Part shown: positions 6,961 to 8,732 of the stretch, piece after piece
How the letters are laid out: each line of letters starts with the position of its first letter
Position numbering within the stretch: position 1 is the stretch's first letter
NCBI GenBank assembly: GCA_946004305.1
Contig: CAMFZJ010000056.1
Coordinates: 1-8,732, forward strand
Length of the DNA stretch: 8,732 bases
Direction: 5' to 3'
Source of the DNA: an uncultured Clostridia bacterium
GTDB taxonomy: Bacteria > Bacillota > Clostridia > Oscillospirales > Acutalibacteraceae
Translations under genes and position numbers: made by a program
Notes under the pieces: generated by a model
What the model was told of the DNA's origin: nothing
The model's database searches: none
The model's input: the letters and a program-made list of their open reading frames with translations, nothing else

Positions 6961-6997
6961 AGGCAAAAGTTACAATTTGGTTACAAAACTATTGCCT
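6961..6997. repeat. Operator-like repeat between yebC and yicC
   Basis: AGGCAAAAG (6961-6969) and CTATTGCCT (6989-6997) form an inverted repeat with one mismatch across a 19-nt centre. Within it GTTACAA occurs twice in direct orientation (6969-6975 and 6980-6986), spaced 11 bp, about one helical turn. The right arm contains the possible -35 of yicC. It may bind a regulator, or it may be chance in AT-rich sequence. Confidence 0.3.
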
Positions 6998-7020
6998 AAA
7001 TTTTTTCTTAGTGATAGTAT
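6992..7020 (+). promoter_or_regulatory. Possible yicC-remA-gmk promoter
   Basis: TTGCCT (6992-6997), a 17-nt spacer and TAGTAT (7015-7020) give a plausible sigma-A promoter with a start near 7027. A perfect TATAAT lies slightly downstream (7026-7031) but has only a poor -35 (TTTTCT at 7003-7008), so the exact start is uncertain. Confidence 0.42.
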
Positions 7021-7054
7021 ATAACTATAATTACATTACGAAAGGAATGTGCTT

Positions 7055-7933
7055 ATGATTAGTTCAATGACAGGCTTCGGCAGATTTGAAGGAACAGTAA
7101 ACGGCAGAAGCATTACTCTTGAAATCAAAAGCGTAAATCATCGTTATACAGAATTTTCCTGCAGAACAACAAAAGGCTACAGCTTTCTTGAGGAGAAGCT
7201 GAAATCTTATATTACATCAAAGGTATCCAGAGGAAAGATTGATATGTTCGTATCAATTACAGAGCCGGAGGATACCCCAACAGAGGTTTTGGTAAATCAC
7301 AATCTTGCTTTAGGATATATTAATGCTCTCAAGGAAATTGAAACAAAGTACGGCATAAAAAATGATGTAACAGCAGTAGATGTGGCAAAGTATCCTGATG
7401 TACTTACAGTTCATAAAGCACCTGAAAACGAAGAGCAGGTTTATGCAGATGTGCTTGTTGCTGTAGATTCAGCCCTTGAGTCATTTATGTCAATGCGTAA
7501 AGCAGAGGGAGAAAAGCTTAAAGCAGATATTTTAATGAGAGCAAATAACATAATGGATTTTGTTGAACAGGTTGAACAGCGTTCTCCTGAAACTGTTAAT
7601 GAATATCAACAGCGTCTGCAAAGTAAAATACAGGAGTTCCTACAATCTACCGAATATGACCAACAACGTGTTATTACAGAAGTTGCAATTTATGCGGACA
7701 AAGTAGCAGTAGCAGAAGAAACAGTAAGGCTCAGAAGTCATTTCGACCAGATGAAAACCTATCTGGAAAAGGATGAGCCAATAGGCAGAAGCCTGGACTT
7801 CCTTGTTCAGGAAATGAATAGAGAAGCAAATACAATCGGTTCTAAGGTAAGAGATGCAGAGCTTGCGCAGATTGTAGTTAAAATCAAGAACGAGATTGAA
7901 AAAATCCGTGAGCAAGTTCAGAATATTGAATAG
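7055..7933 (+). CDS. yicC: YicC/YloC-family endoribonuclease
   Basis: This 292-residue cytoplasmic protein belongs to the YicC/YloC family; E. coli YicC is reported as an endoribonuclease acting in RNA turnover. The N-terminus MISSMTGFGR and the following IKSVNHRY are family hallmarks, and the C-terminal DUF1732 part carries EMNREANTIGSK and ends in the conserved EKIREQVQNIE. I start it at the ATG at 7055, not the in-frame GTG at 7049: the ATG gives the conserved N-terminus and sits 8 nt from AAAGGA (7041-7046), while the GTG would be only 2 nt away. It leads the yicC-remA-gmk operon found across Firmicutes, with remA starting 8 nt after its stop. Confidence 0.94.
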   Translation: MISSMTGFGRFEGTVNGRSITLEIKSVNHRYTEFSCRTTKGYSFLEEKLKSYITSKVSRGKIDMFVSITEPEDTPTEVLVNHNLALGYINALKEIETKYGIKNDVTAVDVAKYPDVLTVHKAPENEEQVYADVLVAVDSALESFMSMRKAEGEKLKADILMRANNIMDFVEQVEQRSPETVNEYQQRLQSKIQEFLQSTEYDQQRVITEVAIYADKVAVAEETVRLRSHFDQMKTYLEKDEPIGRSLDFLVQEMNREANTIGSKVRDAELAQIVVKIKNEIEKIREQVQNIE

Positions 7934-7941
7934 GTGATACG

Positions 7942-8178
7942 ATGAAACTAATTAACATAGGCTATGGTAATATGGTGTCAGCTTCTAAGATTGTAGCAGT
8001 TGTTTCACCTGACGCCGCCCCTGTAAAGCGTATTGTTCAGGAAGGAAAGGCAAAAGGATTGGTAGTTGACGCAACCTGCGGAAGAAAGTGTAAAGCAGTT
8101 ATTGTAACAGACAGCGACCATGTTGTATTGTCAGCTCTTTCCCCGGAGTCAATAGGTAACAGAAGCGAGGAGGAGTAA
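7942..8178 (+). CDS. remA: RemA-family (DUF370) DNA-binding regulator
   Basis: This 78-residue protein is a clear RemA/DUF370 member: it opens with INIGYGNMVSASKI and contains SPDAAPVKRIVQE and VIVTDSDHVVLSA. In Bacillus subtilis RemA activates biofilm matrix and osmoprotection genes and forms a ring-like oligomer that binds DNA with exposed arginines. Here several of those basic positions are shifted to lysine (K17, K49), with R48 and K51 kept basic. The protein is slightly shorter than the 89 residues of the B. subtilis protein. The conserved slot between yicC and gmk supports the call. An AGGTGAT ribosome site (7932-7938) overlaps the yicC stop. Its target genes in this organism are unknown. 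Confidence 0.92.
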   Translation: MKLINIGYGNMVSASKIVAVVSPDAAPVKRIVQEGKAKGLVVDATCGRKCKAVIVTDSDHVVLSALSPESIGNRSEEE

Positions 8179-8179
8179 T

Positions 8180-8731
8180 ATGAGCAAAGGCAAGCTGATT
8201 ATTTATACAGGCTGTTCAGGAGTAGGCAAGGGTACAATAATGACTCGCCTTATGGAGCTTGATGACAAAATAAAGCTTTCAGTTTCCTGTACAACCAGAG
8301 ATCCTCGTCCCGGTGAAATTCCTGATTTTCACTACCACTATATTAAAAAAGATGAGTTTGAAAAGCTTATTGCCGAGGATGGTTTTTTGGAATACGCTCA
8401 GTATTGCGACAACTATTACGGTACACCTTTAGCCCCAATTAATAGCTGGATTGAAAAGGGCTGTTATGTATTTCTTGAAATAGAAGTTCAGGGTGCTATG
8501 CAGGTTATGAAAAAACGACCTGATGCATTAAGCATATTTGTTCTTCCCCCATCTCTTGAAGAGCTTGAAAAAAGACTTCGTAACAGGGGTACAGAGGATG
8601 AAGAAACTATACTGAAACGACTTAGCTGTGCAGAGGAAGAAATGTCATATGCTAAGCACTATCAGTACCAAGTGCTTAATGATGACGTAGAAAGAGCAGT
8701 TAAGGAAATACTTGATATTATCCGTAAATAA
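8180..8731 (+). CDS. gmk: Guanylate kinase
   Basis: This 183-residue cytosolic enzyme phosphorylates GMP to GDP with ATP, feeding GTP and dGTP synthesis. Visible are the P-loop GCSGVGKGT (11-19), the GMP-binding SVSCTTRDPRPGE (34-46, with R40 and R43), E71-Y72, YYGT (79-82), EIEVQGA (100-106), the lid region RLRNRGTE (132-139) and YQYQVLNDD (161-169). The usual P-loop Pro (GPSG) is Cys12 here; the nucleotide-binding G, K and T are intact. At 183 residues it is about 20 shorter than the E. coli and B. subtilis enzymes, but all motifs are present and the stop codon lies inside the window, one base from its end. AGGAGG (8168-8173) is 6 nt upstream and the gene starts 1 nt after the remA stop. 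rpoZ usually follows next. Confidence 0.96.
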   Translation: MSKGKLIIYTGCSGVGKGTIMTRLMELDDKIKLSVSCTTRDPRPGEIPDFHYHYIKKDEFEKLIAEDGFLEYAQYCDNYYGTPLAPINSWIEKGCYVFLEIEVQGAMQVMKKRPDALSIFVLPPSLEELEKRLRNRGTEDEETILKRLSCAEEEMSYAKHYQYQVLNDDVERAVKEILDIIRK

Positions 8732-8732
8732 C

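Noticed and set aside
7049..7054. GTG at 7049 as the start of yicC
   Set aside because: It is only 2 nt from the ribosome site, and the ATG at 7055 gives the conserved MISSMTGFGR start.
8180..8731. gmk truncated by the window end
   Set aside because: The TAA stop is at 8729-8731 and all guanylate kinase motifs are present; the gene is merely somewhat short.

Overview
The window reads as an AT-rich Gram-positive anaerobe, most likely a Ruminococcus-like member of the Oscillospiraceae. Four things point there: a yicC-remA-gmk operon typical of Firmicutes, a secreted protein with a dockerin-type C-terminus, a sensory [FeFe] hydrogenase next to a PP2C phosphatase and a second hydrogenase, and strong AGGAGG-type ribosome binding sites. 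Species cannot be fixed from sequence alone. The first 45 bases are not genomic. They are the tail of an Illumina P5 primer, an i5 index and the Nextera transposase adapter, so real sequence starts at about base 46.

Left half, + strand (46-4745): a compact four-gene redox operon. A truncated promoter (-10 box at 57-62, its -35 lost to the adapter) is followed by a near-perfect Rex operator (76-93). Then come a small [2Fe-2S] thioredoxin-like ferredoxin, a PAS-bearing sensory-type [FeFe] hydrogenase (HydS-like), a SpoIIE/PP2C-type serine/threonine phosphatase, and a monomeric group B-type [FeFe] hydrogenase (HydA2-like). The genes abut or overlap (gaps of 0, -8 and +8 nt) and end at a strong bidirectional terminator. 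My reading is that the operon links the cell's NADH state (through Rex) and possibly H2 level (through HydS) to a protein-dephosphorylation output, while also making a ferredoxin-type hydrogenase. The link from HydS to the phosphatase is inferred from gene order and family knowledge.

Middle, - strand (4750-6875): yebC, a YebC/PmpR-family protein with its own promoter and terminator, followed by a gene for a secreted protein with a signal peptide, a probable beta-propeller-like body and a C-terminal dockerin-like duplicated Ca-binding segment. The yebC terminator hairpin sits directly against the start of the dockerin gene, an unusual arrangement.

Right part, + strand (7055-8731): the conserved housekeeping operon yicC (endoribonuclease family), remA (DUF370 DNA-binding regulator) and gmk (guanylate kinase), divergent from yebC. 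The 179-nt divergent region (6876-7054) carries promoters facing both ways and an operator-like repeat. No tRNA, rRNA, CRISPR array or insertion sequence was seen. No stretch over 300 bases lacks a gene.
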